From assembly GCA_914767715.1 (NCBI GenBank), contig OU612068.1:30194001-30258000 (forward strand): a stretch of 64,000 bases of DNA. The letters are read 5' to 3'. A program made the position numbers and the translations under genes. A model generated the notes under the pieces. The model saw only the letters and a program-made list of their open reading frames with translations. It had not been told where the DNA came from and did no database searches. Shown here in pieces: positions 48,855 through 63,100 of the stretch. The DNA comes from Membranipora membranacea (taxonomy: Eukaryota; Bryozoa; Gymnolaemata; Cheilostomatida; Membraniporidae). Every line of letters starts with the position of its first letter. The first letter of the stretch is position 1.

Positions 48855-51126
48855 ATGGGTAAGTGGTCCAGTTCAGTGAAGGTTCGTAGATAATTCCAAT
48901 ATTATAAATCACTCTGAACTGACTCAAAGAAGTGAGGTGTCAAGAGGGACCTGTCTCCCAATATTTTTTGCACCCGATTAGCCCGAGAGAGCCAAGTACT
49001 GGCTATGCACATCTAGATATATGTTTCAAAAATAAAAAATTAAGTTGGCCAACAACCGTAATGGCAAAACATGCATGTGAGAGTGATTAACTGACATGTA
49101 TGCCATCACATGTCAGAATGCAGACTGACAAATGCGCACAATTACGGAATATTGTCAACCATAATCTACGTTCTATCGTTTTATTTCAGATGCAAAGAGA
49201 AAAATAGAAGTTACTAACAACTCCAAGGAGTTAGAGGAGGTAGCTGCTAAATTGTTCAAGGTACAATTAAAACTTCATAATTTAGTCTAAGTACTCAGAC
49301 GGCTGCAATGTAAGTAAGTGACATGACATTATCAAACACTCATTTTATCCAGGCTGATAATGTAATGCCACTAACAGGCATAGCAGCCGTCTGAGCATTT
49401 ACACTAGTCATAATCAAATCTCACAGATTATTAATTCTGATAAATTATTCAAACTCGTTGGTGAGTAAAACCTTCTGAAATAAAAAATTGCTGAAGCAAT
49501 CAGCCACTGAATTGCACCAAGGAGTTACAGACAACTCTAACTCCTTGATCACACCCACCTGTGAATGAAGCTTGTTTCATTAAGATTAATTCACTTTGCT
49601 AGGATTGACAAGAGCCCTGCCAACCTCATAAAGAGTAGATACATTTACATCTGTAGGGAATATCTGGAGGAGATGCTGTGATCTCAGAAGGAGAAGGATC
49701 ATCTTCAGTGTCACTGACCTACTATGATCTTCTACAGGTGTTTCAGTATCTAAGTCTTAAATCTTTGGTCAATGCTGCAAAAGTCTGCGTGGCTTGGCGA
49801 GAAGCAGCTTATTCCCCTCAGTTTTGGACAGGCTGCTTACCCAAGCTGTCATATTTGACACTAGATGCGATTACTGCAGCAGGTTTGAAGCAGCGAAAAA
49901 TCCAGGCCATCAGACTCAAATCTGATACTTTTGAAGATGGTTCGCAAAAGTTTAGTCAATTCTTTGAAGCATTGCCTATTAAAACTCTCATAATACAAAT
50001 GAACAGTGAAAACATAGCAGCAAGCATTCCAACAAAGTCATTAGCTTACCTCCGTTGTTTAGCTCTCACTGGTAAGGCTGCTACTGCACTGGAGGATCTG
50101 GAGAAGGTGTTATCTCCCCTGGTCAGTCTGCAGCAGCTACATATTGAGGTAGATGAGGATTCTGTATCCCAGACAGATGAGAACTCAGAAGTGAATGAAT
50201 CCACTGGTAGTGATGGTGAGGAGAACAGCAGTTGTCTGATCCTTAAAACGCTACTCTCAAATCTACCTGAGCTTAAAGATCTAGAGTTGACACTAACTGG
50301 TGGTGAAGGGAGTTCGTCATTCTCAGGTATCACAGCCCCTAACATTCACAGACTAGTACTGGCAGGTAATTCACTAACAATCCACACATTCACTGAGATA
50401 GATAGGTGTTTCCCACAGCTCAAACACCTCACCATGACAGAAAGCGCAAATGATGAAGAGGATGCAGAGGAATATGACTTTCCTAAAGATTCAAAGCATT
50501 TCCAGATGCTGGAGAGTGTTTACCTCGGCAGAGAGGAGTGCACCATTATGCTACCCGATAATTTTCTCATGCTTTTCAGAAATTCCCGAAATATCACAGC
50601 AGTAAATCTTACCATTCAAACGCCATACTATGGAGCTGAACTTGAGGATGAGGACTTTGAAAATATTATAACCACCCTTCCTAGTCTCAAAGCTTTAATA
50701 TATGGACATTGTGTAAGTCTTGAGATGCTTACCACACTTGCCCCTAAGATGGCTAGCTTAGAAGTTCTCGCCTCCTTAGGAACATTGTTTATGTACAGAA
50801 AGGATCCAGAGGTTGCTGCTAAATTCATATCAATCATAAATGAGCACATGCCGAGACTGTACAGTCTGTTAGAGATAGACCTTGACCTGAGGGAATATGG
50901 AGATCTAGACAATGTTAAGTATTTGACTATCAGTGGAAGCCGGTGGCATGAAGGGATCTGCCGGAAGCTCTCAGCTTTAGATACTCCTAGTGATGGAGAT
51001 CATTGTGTGAGCAGCACAAGTTGGACAGAGGTAGAAGGAAGCAGTGTAGAGTGGCATGAAGCTGTTGGGACCAAACATTTCCAACTAGAAGACACATACT
51101 ACCTGGGGCTTATGAATAAGCACTGA
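48855..51126 (+). CDS. F-box protein with leucine-rich-repeat-like C-terminus
   Basis: Exons 48855-48858, 49190-49260 and 49657-51126 give 514 residues. The start codon is at the very end of exon 1 (ATGG|gtaagt) in a strong context (TGTAACATGG), and the frame is stopped just upstream (TGA). The protein begins MDAKRKIEVTNNSKELEEVA. Residues about 46-85 are an F-box (YYDLLQVFQYLSLKSLVNAA, KVCVAWREAAYSPQFW), which docks on Skp1 in SCF ubiquitin ligases. The rest has repeated leucine-rich segments (LVSLQQLHIEVD, LPELKDLELTL, FPQLKHLTM, LPSLKALIYGHC), the expected substrate-binding solenoid, with an acidic loop (DEEDAEEYD). I cannot assign it to a named FBXO or FBXL member. It is transcribed divergently from the SLF2-like gene, with a dead LINE between them. 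Confidence 0.82.
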
Positions 51127-53869
51127 GAACTGACCCAGATGTATAACACTTATTTGTTTGAGCGCTTTAATCTTATGTTGTAGGGGTACGGGCATTTTGC
51201 AATCAATCATCAAGAAATTTGAGGGTTGTGATGAAATTTCTACCAACTCACAACAACTACAAACAATTAAGTTAATCTACAGACTAAAATGTTAATAGAT
51301 GAAAATATGTTTATTGTTGTATCAAACAATTATAGAAACTATTGTTTAGCATCCCATTCCAAGCAATCCAGCATTTAATTGACCCTGACTAAAATCATTG
51401 CGCAAGTTGATATGGAGTTACATAATTTATGATTACCGTAGATAGGTACTTAACCGTAGGTACTTAACGTTATAGATGTAAGAGAATGTGATGCCCTTTG
51501 ATGGTATAGATAGAACTTTATTCATTCTAGTTTTTGCGTCCAAAGAGTTTCATGGCTTCGACTTCGCTCTCAGGCTGTTGAGTTCTGCTTGATTTCTGGA
51601 TTTGAACATATACATGACAAGATTATTAACCCTCAGTACAGTAATACAGGATTGGTGTAACAAACTGCAGGCCTTCCTACGGCAGCCCATAGTGACATCT
51701 CGAGATGAGACAACTCCAGTCTATGGGCTGCCATACTACTACCACAAGGAAAATAACACCAGCAGGAACACCACCCTCTTTTATTAGAAGCGAGGCTGTG
51801 TGTGATGGATTGCAGTGCGCTGTTGATTATATTTTTTCTCGTACTCGTATTTCCCGAGTGCTGAATTGAATTTGAATTGAGAATTGAATTGAGTTTATTT
51901 TATGGTAATTGTGTCAACAACACATTACAATTTAGGTGTGAACCATATCTCTCTCAGTTATGAAGAAGACGAATACTAAAAGGCACAAAGCTGGACAAAA
52001 ATCTGGATGTTCTAATTTTTGGCATGATAAAATACCTACGATTAGTTTTATAACAATTGCATTAAATGTGTCAGCGATAAAATGTTGAGCTAAACTAAAA
52101 ATACTCATGTCAACGAAACAGGCAGCGTCAAATGAGTAGCTGTTTTTTTAAAAAGTACTTAAAAGCATATTCTTTTGTCCTTCTGTAGCTACAGTGTACC
52201 AGGGGTCAATTTTATAAGTAGAAATGGGTTGGATCAGTGATTGGATAGAATTATGTTGTTGATACTGGTTAGGTTTAAAATGTTTGAATCTAGAAAAAGC
52301 ATAAAATTGTTTTGTTAGTTTACTGTACTTTACTGTGTTTAAGCACCATTTAAGATCACTGTCGATAAAATTATATAGACATTTAGAACTATCTACTGAC
52401 CCATAACAACAATGACTACACCCCCTCAACATACTACCCACTACTATCCAAAGACCAAAACTTAATTATGATCAGAAGTCCAAGTTAAATAGAGAATGCA
52501 ATATAGTTATAGTCTGAGATTGAAAGGCTGTATGTAGAGCTGTTTGGGCTTTCAAATTATTCTCGTAAGGTCCAAACGAGTAATACCATAACCCGCTCAG
52601 CCACAAGCCCATACAAAGTGTGCAAAGGGTCAGCTGTGTTCCCGTTTATCTAAAACTCCCAACAAACGTCTATGGAAACATTATGGTGACCTGATTATTT
52701 GTAAAAACTAGGCTGGTTCACAGGCTGTGACCCAAATTCAGAAAGATCAGTGCACTAGCAAGCTGCATGCAACATTCTGAAACTGTGAAAGCTTTCATCC
52801 CCCAGCCAATAGGAATATGACAGTTGTCAATTAGGAATATTCTGATATAAGAAAGTTTAAGGATTGATTTTACTTTGACATAAAGAAGACAACTTATAAT
52901 TATCCCTCTAAAAGATCGCTTTTTCGAGCAAAAGCTTGCATTTTCCTTTTGTTGGGACTGAGAGAGTCTAAATCTTGGAACTCAAACACAGAAATAGATC
53001 GTCTGACGCGGCTGGATATACCCTATAAGAGACTTGCGACACCAATAGATTTGAAGTGATTAGACGTCCTTATAAACGGAAGTATGTCAACCCTAAACAA
53101 TCAGCCTTGAATTGCCTCGTACTGTCCCACTTTTCTTTGACAAGGTTATTCGAAAGAAACTTCTGTTCACATAAATAGGCTCTTATGGTAACTGAGCTAA
53201 GCTAAGTGAGCTAATTTTAGTCACCTGTTCTATAAATATGGAAGGAATTCCTTCTACGAAAACACTCCGATAAAATAAGATATTCCTCTGCAGCCATTCC
53301 TGCAGTGATCTCGTAGTAAATAAGCAACAGTCACTCCCTTGTCTGAGACAAGCGAAGAAAGATGCGTCAAGATGGCTAGCCATTTTAAGTATCAAAATTA
53401 GGTTGCTCATAGTCATATCTGTCATTAGTCATACCCATGACTGCGTGTTGTTCATGGGTATGACCATAGAGGGTATGATCATAAAAACTTGGCAATGTTT
53501 CTGTGTTTTTAATTTAGCCCATTTGGCCAGAGCATTGATTTATCCATCAGTCTATTTTTGACATTAATAATAACTGTCAAGTTTTATCTCATCCAAGTTC
53601 CTTCTAATATGTAGATCATTGAGCCAAACGGTATTTCAGCTTTTCCTGCTCATAAATTTCTCAAACTTGGCAATAAGAGTGTTTACCAATGAGAGAAGTT
53701 AAATTTGCACAATTAAAAATATAAATCATTTTTGGTTCAGCCTCCTGCAACATTAGCATTGGTGGACAGCAGTAGAAACCTAGGAAGGAAAAACTGTGTC
53801 ACTTTTTTGGTGAAGTTGTGCAAAAGGTATAGTAACCGCTAAAACTAATTTCATATCATAAAATCAGAA

Positions 53870-53958
53870 AGCTCTTAATTGGTGTCGGGATAGCTGGTAG
53901 TAGCATTACATTGATAATGAACTGCTACTTCCAGCTATCCCGACACCGTTTAAGCGCT
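53870..53958. mobile_element. 89-bp fold-back element
   Basis: Arms AGCTCTTAATTGGTGTCGGG and the reverse complement of ccgacaccgtttaagcgct, extended through ATAGCTGG..GTAGC. The end sequence recurs alone at 56117-56141. Confidence 0.7.
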
Positions 53959-54355
53959 TAAACTAAAACAGACTTGATGAATTTAAATTGATCCATTGAT
54001 CCAACAAAAGCAAGCCAATAAAAAATGACAAGCCTACATAAAACTGTCATTCCCTTCATGGTGATTTTAAGACATAGGTTTGTGTAATCAAGTAATATCC
54101 AGGCTGGGCTATATTCAGTCATGTGGATAATAAAGATACGCTATAAACTGCATCATCAAGGAAAAGTTTACTGTATGACTAGATCTGGTCCTGGGCTTGT
54201 CATCACTTTGTTTACTAATGTTTATATCAGATTGTGATATCGTCTAAAACATTGGATTCATCTGTAGCTGTACATGTGTTTTATTATGACACACTACGCA
54301 ATAAAAACTTTCTTGCATAGCCTGAGATAACCTATGGGTAAAGTTAAAAGTTTGG

Positions 54356-54406
54356 AGGTGTGGTGTCACCAGAGACTATAGATATAGTCTCTGGTGTCAC
54401 CACCTT
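54356..54406. repeat. Near-perfect 50-bp palindrome
   Basis: ggtgtcaccagagactata is followed almost directly by tatagtctctggtgtcacc; the arms differ at one or two bases. Unknown origin, same scale as the fold-back elements nearby. Confidence 0.6.
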
Positions 54407-55321
54407 TCCTGACAATTTGAGAACAACTGTTTTGTGAGTAAAAGGTAGGGCGGTGGGTCAGAAAAAATGAAGATAGAATAAGGGGTAACTGACTGTTCCC
54501 TTGTTAGCCTGACATGGCATATGTGACTATTTGATGACAGGACATTTGAAGTTGACAATCCTCAAAGCAGTGAGAGCAGCAGTTTTTTTCCATTTTATTC
54601 TCTTTATTAGAGTGTTACAGTAATCAACCTCGAGACATGGAACGTGACTTCACATCTTTAGCAGCCAGGGTCATATCCATGGAGGGGTTATCTGATTTAT
54701 ATGTTACACATCCATACCTCCAATATTGTTGGTTATCTTATTTCGGCAGCTCAGAGAGTAATGACCCCTTAGATCCGGGCCCAATCAGTACCTGGGGCTC
54801 CTGAGTTCTAAGTCTAATTCATGCACATGTTGCAGTTGTGAATGCAACCTGGTACGTTTTCTGACGAAATTTACATGAACAGAACAAGATAATATTGGTC
54901 TGTAAATGGAGGACACAAAAAAATTAGTTCTCTACTTCAATAAAGGTTACAATACGCCCCTGAATTGCTCTTTTCCGCTCAAATTTTACGAGCTCTCCCT
55001 CTTATTCACTAATTCACCAATTTACTATTATTATATTTCCTATTGATTTCCAAAAATCAACAGTCAAAATTTGTACTGCCAGACCATGAGCTTGTTTTGA
55101 TTAGTTTATTTTCACATTTTGGAATCTCAAACACATCTAAATAGCCCCAAAAATAACTCCTGAATATAAAGATTAGACATGTGAAAAGATTTTTGTCCGG
55201 AATCCTCTTAGCGGCCATCAATAATCACTAGGCCAAACTATATTTGGCCCACTGTAGAAAAAGTTAGGCACCCTCGGTCTACATACTTTTTTCTTATGTT
55301 AGGTGGAAAAGACTTGAAAAG

Positions 55322-55596
55322 GTGGAATACTTCCTGATGGAACTGATCCCAATCGTGACACACACAATATGTACTATGAAGGAAGACCATGGTTTCGCTT
55401 TACAGGTGAGGCAGGAAGAAGATTGTTAAATACATGTCCTCCGCCATCGAGTTGTGGAACTCATGGCGCCATCTGGAGTGATGCTGAAATGCCAATTGTA
55501 GAAGGTGTTAAAAAACTTATCATTGTTTATGGTTCATGGTCTGGAGGATGTAAAGACTTTACATATCACCTCAGTGTAGGCCAGTGTAATTCTTGA
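55322..55596 (+). CDS. D8C-like (uromodulin/GP2-type) domain, terminal exon
   Basis: Reads GGILPDGTDPNRDTHNMYYE, then GRPWFRFTGEAGRRLLNTCP, PPSSCGTHGAIWSDAEMPIV, SWSGGCKDFTYHLSVGQCNS, stop. 'W.RF.G..G..L...C.....CGTHG..W' is the pattern of the D8C domain of uromodulin-like extracellular proteins. Four of the expected cysteines are visible; the others would be in upstream exons. The exon must start at about 55322 (aaaag|GTGGAATAC), since a better-looking acceptor at 55302 leads into a TGA. An AATAAA lies about 100 bp after the stop, which favours a real 3' terminal exon. The alternative is a decayed copy. The function is not known beyond a likely secreted or surface location. Confidence 0.55.
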
Positions 55597-55692
55597 AGAG
55601 TTAACGCATTCCACAAAAGCCTCTAGCGCAAAGATTATTACCTTCGTGTCTATATACAAAATCATTGATATTTTGGGAGCAGCGTATTACTA

Positions 55693-55698
55693 AATAAA
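55693..55698 (+). terminator. Putative polyadenylation signal after the D8C-like exon
   Basis: AATAAA in 'actaaataaagtgcc', 97 bp after the stop codon. Confidence 0.4.
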
Positions 55699-57122
55699 GT
55701 GCCATGGTCAAAGATTGTTGAATATACAGCTTTGAATATTATATTAACAAATTTTAGTTTTTGAAATTTCCTTTGTTTAAGATATCAGACAATAAGGAAT
55801 TGATTCATCAATTTATCGAATTTTTGAAATAAAGCAAAGTTTGTATCTCAAATAATATTTTTAAATCATGTGAATCAATGTGACTAAATACACCAGATTT
55901 TATACTTCGCATATATATAATTAATTTATATATATATAGGCTACATGTTATGATTAACTTTTCTCATTTAGAGTAATTGCCGATCTTATGCTTACATACA
56001 TTATGGATAATCTAAACCATTTATTATATGTTCACATCTTTTTTTGTTTTTTATCTACTGTTTTATAACCTCACATACTTCTTATAAATTTAAAACTGTG
56101 AGTCAGACATAGTTAAAGCGCTTAAACGGTGTCGGGATAGCCAAGACAGGGAAGTCTTTCTTTGCTATTAAGAATTATTGTGTGGACAAGTCTCCTGACA
56201 CTCCGGTCACTTGAGTAGTGATGGACTCAGACTCACATTTGTACAGGCAGGGGATTGTTATAATAACAAATATCCCTGCAGTGCTTACCCTGACAACAAC
56301 AGACTGCCCTGTGTTGTGTGTACTAAGTACTGAAATTAACTCAGCCACATCTATCAGAAAATCCTGACGAGCTCTCAACTATGGACAATGGCAGCAAAAA
56401 ATTTAGTGGTGGTGGTGGTTTGGATCTTCTATTGTTCATTTTTAGATCTTTAGCGATTAAACCCATCCGCTAGGGTGAAGGGAATATGATTAGACTAATA
56501 AAACAGATAAAAAGGGATTATCTATTGAGGGATTATTGATCTATTCTAGCATACAAGGAGTGTTGTGTTTCAAAATTTCAAAATGTTTTGCAGGATTACA
56601 AGATCATTAATCTTAAAACCTGTCATTTTCAAAACGATGAAAATTTTCTCTTTTTTTGCTAACAGGTTACAGCTTTTGATTGCTGTTTCCAACACAGTAA
56701 AATAATAACACAGGAAATAATATAAAAACCTTTATACTCTACTTGTATTTTAATTGGGTGGTTTTTCGACTGGGAATGACTGGATTGTTTTAGTTTCAAG
56801 CACCGAATAATAAAGCATCAAGAAAAATATATACTATTGTAAAATCAATAAATCTGTAGTGAAATTATAGACACACCTAAAAAATTGCGTAGTGAGGAAG
56901 ACAAAATTCTCAATGCTAATAAACCAATATTATACAACTACCCAAATTGAGAATTTCTTCTAAATGCTGACTAATGGATCATCGTATGACAACAGTTTAT
57001 CCCTATCTGGAATAGTTCAACGAAGATTAAGACCTAAATTATAGATAGATTGTGATGTACTAAGTCTTAATCTATCCGAAGTCTAATTGAAAGGGTATGT
57101 ATCTGGATTTTTATAAGTGACA
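55699..57122. other. Convergent intergenic region
   Basis: AT-rich; contains the single fold-back end at 56117 but no recognised gene. It presumably includes the 3' UTR of the 5-oxoprolinase gene. Confidence 0.4.
56117..56141 (+). repeat. Solo end of the 53870 fold-back element
   Basis: The 25-base sequence begins agcgcttaaacggtgtcggg and matches the reversed right end of 53870-53958 almost exactly; similarity stops at 56141. Truncated copy or recombination product. Confidence 0.6.
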
Positions 57123-60100
57123 TTAAGCAGACTCCTGTAGTCTTTTGTAATTATTTAGACTACCTCCGTATGTCACATGACCGCCTTGACTGGGCACAGC
57201 AGGTGATTGCTGGGTGGCAGTGTCAGGTGGTCCCCAGCCACCACCACCAGGTGTCTCCATATACATTCTGTCCTATAGAGTAAAGAATGGAATGTCATTA
57301 AAATCTAAGGCTACAGTCATATCCTACCCATCATATACGCATGAACAAAATAACCGTTCTACGGAGCAAGCTTTCCTCAGCATTTGCTCCTCTTATCAAA
57401 ACATGCAATTTTTCTGTGCACTTTTTTTCTGACTGACTCATGGAAAGACATGCTGACAAGCTGGAAAGACAGCTAGAAACTCACTACAAGGGGTCCCAGC
57501 AATGGGCCATGTAAGGCCAACAACCCTAACACGTACGCTGTGTTGCATAGGATGGCAATGGTGGAGTGAGTTGAGGTACAGGACAAGAGAACACAACTCT
57601 GAGTAGTGAATAGCGGGTATGCTAATTAGCGCCATCAATCCATTCTTTTTTTGGGAACGGCGAGATGGCGCGATCGATTAGCGGGCTTGCTATTCACTGC
57701 TAGGCGATTGGTGCCGCAAGAGTTGTGGGTTCGAATCCCATTGGGGGAGCTTTCAAGGTTGATTGTTTCAGCCCCCAGCACCCCACCCTCGGGTGTATAC
57801 CTCTTCAGTACAAAAGTTCTATAAAGAATGTTTTTAAGTCACTCAAGTGAGTAACAGGTATGTACACTGAACCTACCCCTGGTTTGACACCGTAAGACTG
57901 CTTTGCTCCGAGGTTGATAGTGACTCCATCATTACGCAGAAGAAGGTTTAGTCCTTTCTTACCATCTTCACCTCCTGTGATAACACAATAAATATGACTA
58001 TGTGAGATACCGATATGAATATTACCATGTCATATACTCTCAGGAGGCTGTACAACTTACCGTGAGTAATAACATACATCACCATTGATAAATATAAATA
58101 AAAACTGAGATTCAAATTTTGAGCTATGCTATCATGATGATGAATTGATGTGGGGTCCATTTATACAAGCTACACGTATGTCATACTTATAACTAATCAC
58201 AAGGACTATTGATAAAGTTTTGGGCTATACAAACCTTCAGCACCGTATGGAGCGAAGACTCGACGCTCAGTCATAAGACACAGCGTCATATCTCTACAGA
58301 ACATGAGTTCTCTGATCACACCTTCCCCTCCGCGGTACTTCCCTCGACCTCCTGATTCGGAGTTCAGATGGAATTTATTAACCACCACAGGGTAACGCCT
58401 CTCAACAATCTCTGGATCAGTGATTCTAGTGTTGGTCATATGAGTGTGTACTCCACTACGTCCGTGCCATGTGGGGCCGGCACCAGCACCTCCCGCTATC
58501 GTCTCATAGTATCCTACGCTACCATCACCAAATGTTACATTGTTCATACACCCCTACAACAGAAACTGATTTGTTATGCAACTCAATAATCTGAAACATC
58601 ACAAATAACAAACCAACTTTTGCTAACAGCCAATTATTATTACTCTTCTATCCTTATTTTGCATCGATATGAATTTAATAACATATATCAGTGCAATTGT
58701 GTTAAGAATTATGTATCTGCTTGTCTCATAAGGAAAAGTTACTATATCATATCAGCAGTAAGAAACATAAACCATAACTCAGCCAACAGCAACAGTAAGA
58801 GATGTATTCTGTAAGATCAATTATCTCAAGGGCAAATACCTGAGATGCCGCACAAGCATTGAAAGCTCTGAATATAACATCGACGACTCTTTGTGATGTG
58901 AGAACATTACCACCAACGACAGCAGCGTCCTCACTCGGGTCAAGGAAACTATTAGGTGGAATTATCACAGAGATAGGTTTCAAACATCCCTGGTTCAGTG
59001 GTATATCGTGTCCAACCATGCACCTGCAATGCAACCATGCCAGTGAGAGGGTATCTTTTCAATAATACTGAAAAAGTTTAATAGTATCCTTCATAAAATA
59101 TATACACTCAATGATAGATAGATTACAGCAGTTTTATAAGTTTTTGAATGTTTTCTATCCGCTCTCTATGATTATGATCTGATGATGATGATGATATGTG
59201 ATATAATCTGTGATATGATCTGTGATATAATCTGTGATATACTCTGTGATATAATCTGTGATATAATCTAAGATATCATCTGTGATATCATCTGTGATAT
59301 AATATGTGATATAATATGTTATATAATCTGTGATATTATCAGCTCACCTCAGACAGTATATAATAGCTGACAGAGTGACAGCTCTCGGAGCGTTACAATT
59401 ACCCGATAACTGCTCACCAGTACCAGTAAAATCAAATATGGCTGATCCCTGAAATAATAAAATACATGGTAGAAAAGACATGCAATTACACTATAGCTGT
59501 ATTTACACTTTCATCGCCACATGGAGCGAGGTGAGAAAATTTTAGGAAACATTGAGAGCAGATTTCAGAATAAGTAGCAAACAAAAATTGTAGGTAAAGT
59601 TTGAGTTTGATACATATTTAACTGGTATAACTTATACTCACAGTAAGTTGATCAGTAGTTACAGTCAGTCTTATAATACTCCCATCATCCATCTTATCTG
59701 AGGCGCTCAGTACCTGTGTACCAAACTTACTGTACGCATCAGCAGCCACCTGCTTCAACATGTCACGTACTGCTACCTCAGCATTATCCTAAAATATCAC
59801 ATGACAGCTCCATCTCCATACCAATATGAATATTATGTAATGATATATGGTTCTGTTTGCTACAAACTGCTACTAAAGTTGACAGATCACCAAAAATGAC
59901 TACTAACAGTTTAGACTTTATGAGTCGAAGAATCAGGGACAATAAGGATTACCTGAATATGAGCCATGTATGCTTGCACCACATGTAAGCTATACTCCTC
60001 TATCAATGCAGTAATAAGTTTTATTCCCTGAAAAACGAGACATAAAGATTACCAACTTTTCCCAAACAACTGCCCCTACAGGGTTAGGTATTTTCTATTT

Positions 60101-63100
60101 GAGTGTCACAAATGCATCCAAATCAAGGTTATGCTTTCATTACACCTGATTATTACGGTCAATTTATTCGAACCATTTGCCTATTTCTGGGTACATGAAT
60201 GGGTGATCTTTGAAAAACATGTAATTTTTATTATGAGCCTATTGGATTATCTGTGTGCTACATCGAGCTGAGACAGAATAGGATAGCTAGATGGGACATG
60301 AGTATGTAACAGACCTTCTGATTGGCTGCGACCTGAGCTCTTAGATCACTGATATTGTCACTAAGGTTCCTTGTACCGGTGCACCCTGGGTACTGAGCTG
60401 GAGCATTCAGCGCATCGGTCACTTCTAGATGAAAACAAAGACATCGATAATCTTTGAAGGAAAATAAGTTTCTGATGACTGATATACAGCAATGCTATGA
60501 GATATATATTTTCCATTTATATTCTGGTACAGATTAAGTCAGGGACTTTTATCCAGATTACCACCTACATTATTGAAGCTGTTATACGGCCGTATTTTCC
60601 ATTAGTTATACCACTGTCACAAAACACCACCAGATCGTTGCTTTCCATGATAGTTTACATAATCGAATATCAGCGGTGGAGCAGTTCAGGAAAGAAAACA
60701 GGTGATAAACTAAAGATGAGAAATCTACACTATGATCCACATAGTCGATATAATCCATGATCATCGTGAGCCTAAACATGCAATACCAAATAAACTTTTT
60801 ACCATAATATACATATATTGTCAATAATATGACAGCAGTGCGTTAATCATGATTTATGAATTTAAAAAAGTCTCTACCTTTTTCTTGGAACTGCCCATCT
60901 TTGACTAGTTTGAATGACTTGAAGACGGCCCCTTCATCGTTGATACTAGTAGAGCTGGGTGGCATCGATCCAGGAGTCTTACCACCGATATCAGCGTGAT
61001 GTCCTCGACTCGCTACATAGAATACTGGTGTGCAGCGCTCGTCAATAAAAACCTACAACGGTAGAATAAACAATATCAGTGCATCTACAGTACCTGTGTT
61101 AAAACCTCAAACGGTGTCAAAGGGCACACATGACCCTCAAACCTCATCAAGTGTATCCATTCAGTTGTGACATGATTATTCCATTAACAGATGAGGGAGA
61201 AGCATGATTTTATCACTTTTGTTTAGAACAAACTGAAAATTAGAATAGAGGATGATGATCATTATGTGTATACAGTAGTTTGCACCCCTCAAACTCTTGC
61301 TCGCTCCTGACTACTACCACATGACAGAACCAGTTGATATAATGACAGCAAAACAACCTTGACTACGGGTACTTGAGGATAAATCTAATCTCTATGTTGC
61401 ACCTCGAAATCTTAATATTTATATTACTATTTACACTCATTACATACAGGAGTTATGACAGTGAGGTCGGGAAGATGACTTCCTCCGGCTTTAGGATGAT
61501 TACTCAATATAACATCACCTCTTCTTATCTCTGAGCCAAGTGTTCGAATCTGTAAATTATATAAAAAGAGCCTGACCGTTAAGGTTCAAGGTTGATCTAT
61601 GATGCCTCCAAGACTGATAGGGAAGGTTGGGCAATACATACAATTCATGGTATTATCTTAAGTACAATTAACTATTCCTACAGTAAGTTGTGTGTCTAAA
61701 GGAAAAGTGGAGGCGATTGTAATACATGAATAGAAGTGAATACATGATTGATAGTTGGAGAGGATGGAAGGGGGTTGTGACACAATATTATATATCTACC
61801 TGATATTGTACAGTCTCCTGCATAGCTCCCAGGTGTACAGGTATATGTGGTGCATTAGCTACTAACCCTCCATCGGGTCCAAACACAGCACATGAGAAGT
61901 CTAAACGCTCCTACGAAAACCATCGAGAATGAAGAAACACATACTTACTGTAGTACACAAAATGCTTCTCTGCATTCGTTATTTCAGTCTAATGAAAGTA
62001 TTGGCTGTTGTGATAATAGCTTTCACAATAGCGATAAAGATAGCTTAAGAAATTACTCTTGCGCTATTCTACAAACTTCATGAATTTCCATGTGCACCAT
62101 CCATCTGTGTAACACCCTGGAGTAACAGTCAAAATGGTATAGACCCAAGGGGAGAATATTGATATTCATATATTTCAAGGTCAATATCGAATATAGGTAG
62201 TTTTATCATCACATGAGGCTTTTCTCTATAATCTTCACACATACAGTATAAACAGTACCAAAAAGGTTGGTTATAGGATCACAAAGGTTGGTGAGAGGAG
62301 AGGACTGACCTTGATATTGGTAGATATGGACGTCCTCTGTAGAACTCGACCCATTTGCTCTGCAGTGCTCATGAATCTATGTGAGAATATGGAGAGCTGT
62401 ATCGCATTTAACTCGGTACCTATCACTGTCTGCCCTGATGTCTTCACCTGTAATATATAAATGTAGATATCGGTGTTAATGAACAGAAGTTTTGCATACA
62501 GTGCATGATCTCATACATCAAAGGCAGTATAACCCACATTCACGTTACAGAATCAGTCACATGAAACTGGCACCGATATTTATGTTATTTTAGTAATAAG
62601 TCAATGTTATATACCCTAGAGGAGAAGTTAACCATTTCACACATGATTGAAATAGCTTAATACAAGGCTAGCTAAAATCTACTCATCCTCTTTACTTTAT
62701 AAAGACTCCAACCTAAACTAGCCATAATTAAGTGCTTACTGATATTAAGTCATCTCCAAACTAGCCTAAGTAAACTCTATCGAAATTTTACACCTCAGGT
62801 AGAATGATGTTAATATTTACAAACCACAACATCACCAACACCAGTATCGAGTTGTCCTCCAGATTAATTAAGCTACATTATTGTAAGAATATTCTCATTG
62901 GCCTCGAAAGGGGCACAGAATAGTAAATAAAGTGTATATTATAATTATTGTTATTCAAACTAAATATTGGTCAGTAAAAGGTTAAAGATTTATTATTTGC
63001 AATGTTAGGTACCACTTTTTTGTAGACAGACATACCTCAATAATAATATCTCCTTTCACTGATACATGTGCGACTGATCCAGGCTCAACCAGAATAGTGC

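Larger units (their letters stand above)
51127..55321. other. Intergenic, no gene recognised
   Basis: Holds short hairpins (51673-51733 with ggcagcccatag...ctatgggctgcc; 53430-53466 with gtcatacccatga...tcatgggtatgac) and the elements listed separately. Upstream exons of the D8C-like gene could lie in 54500-55300, but I could not define them. Confidence 0.4.

Noticed and set aside
50046-50345. An open frame on the minus strand inside the F-box gene
   Set aside because: Shadow of the long F-box reading frame.
59180-59335. A CRISPR-like array
   Set aside because: Simple 12-bp tandem repeat without unique spacers, in a eukaryotic intron.
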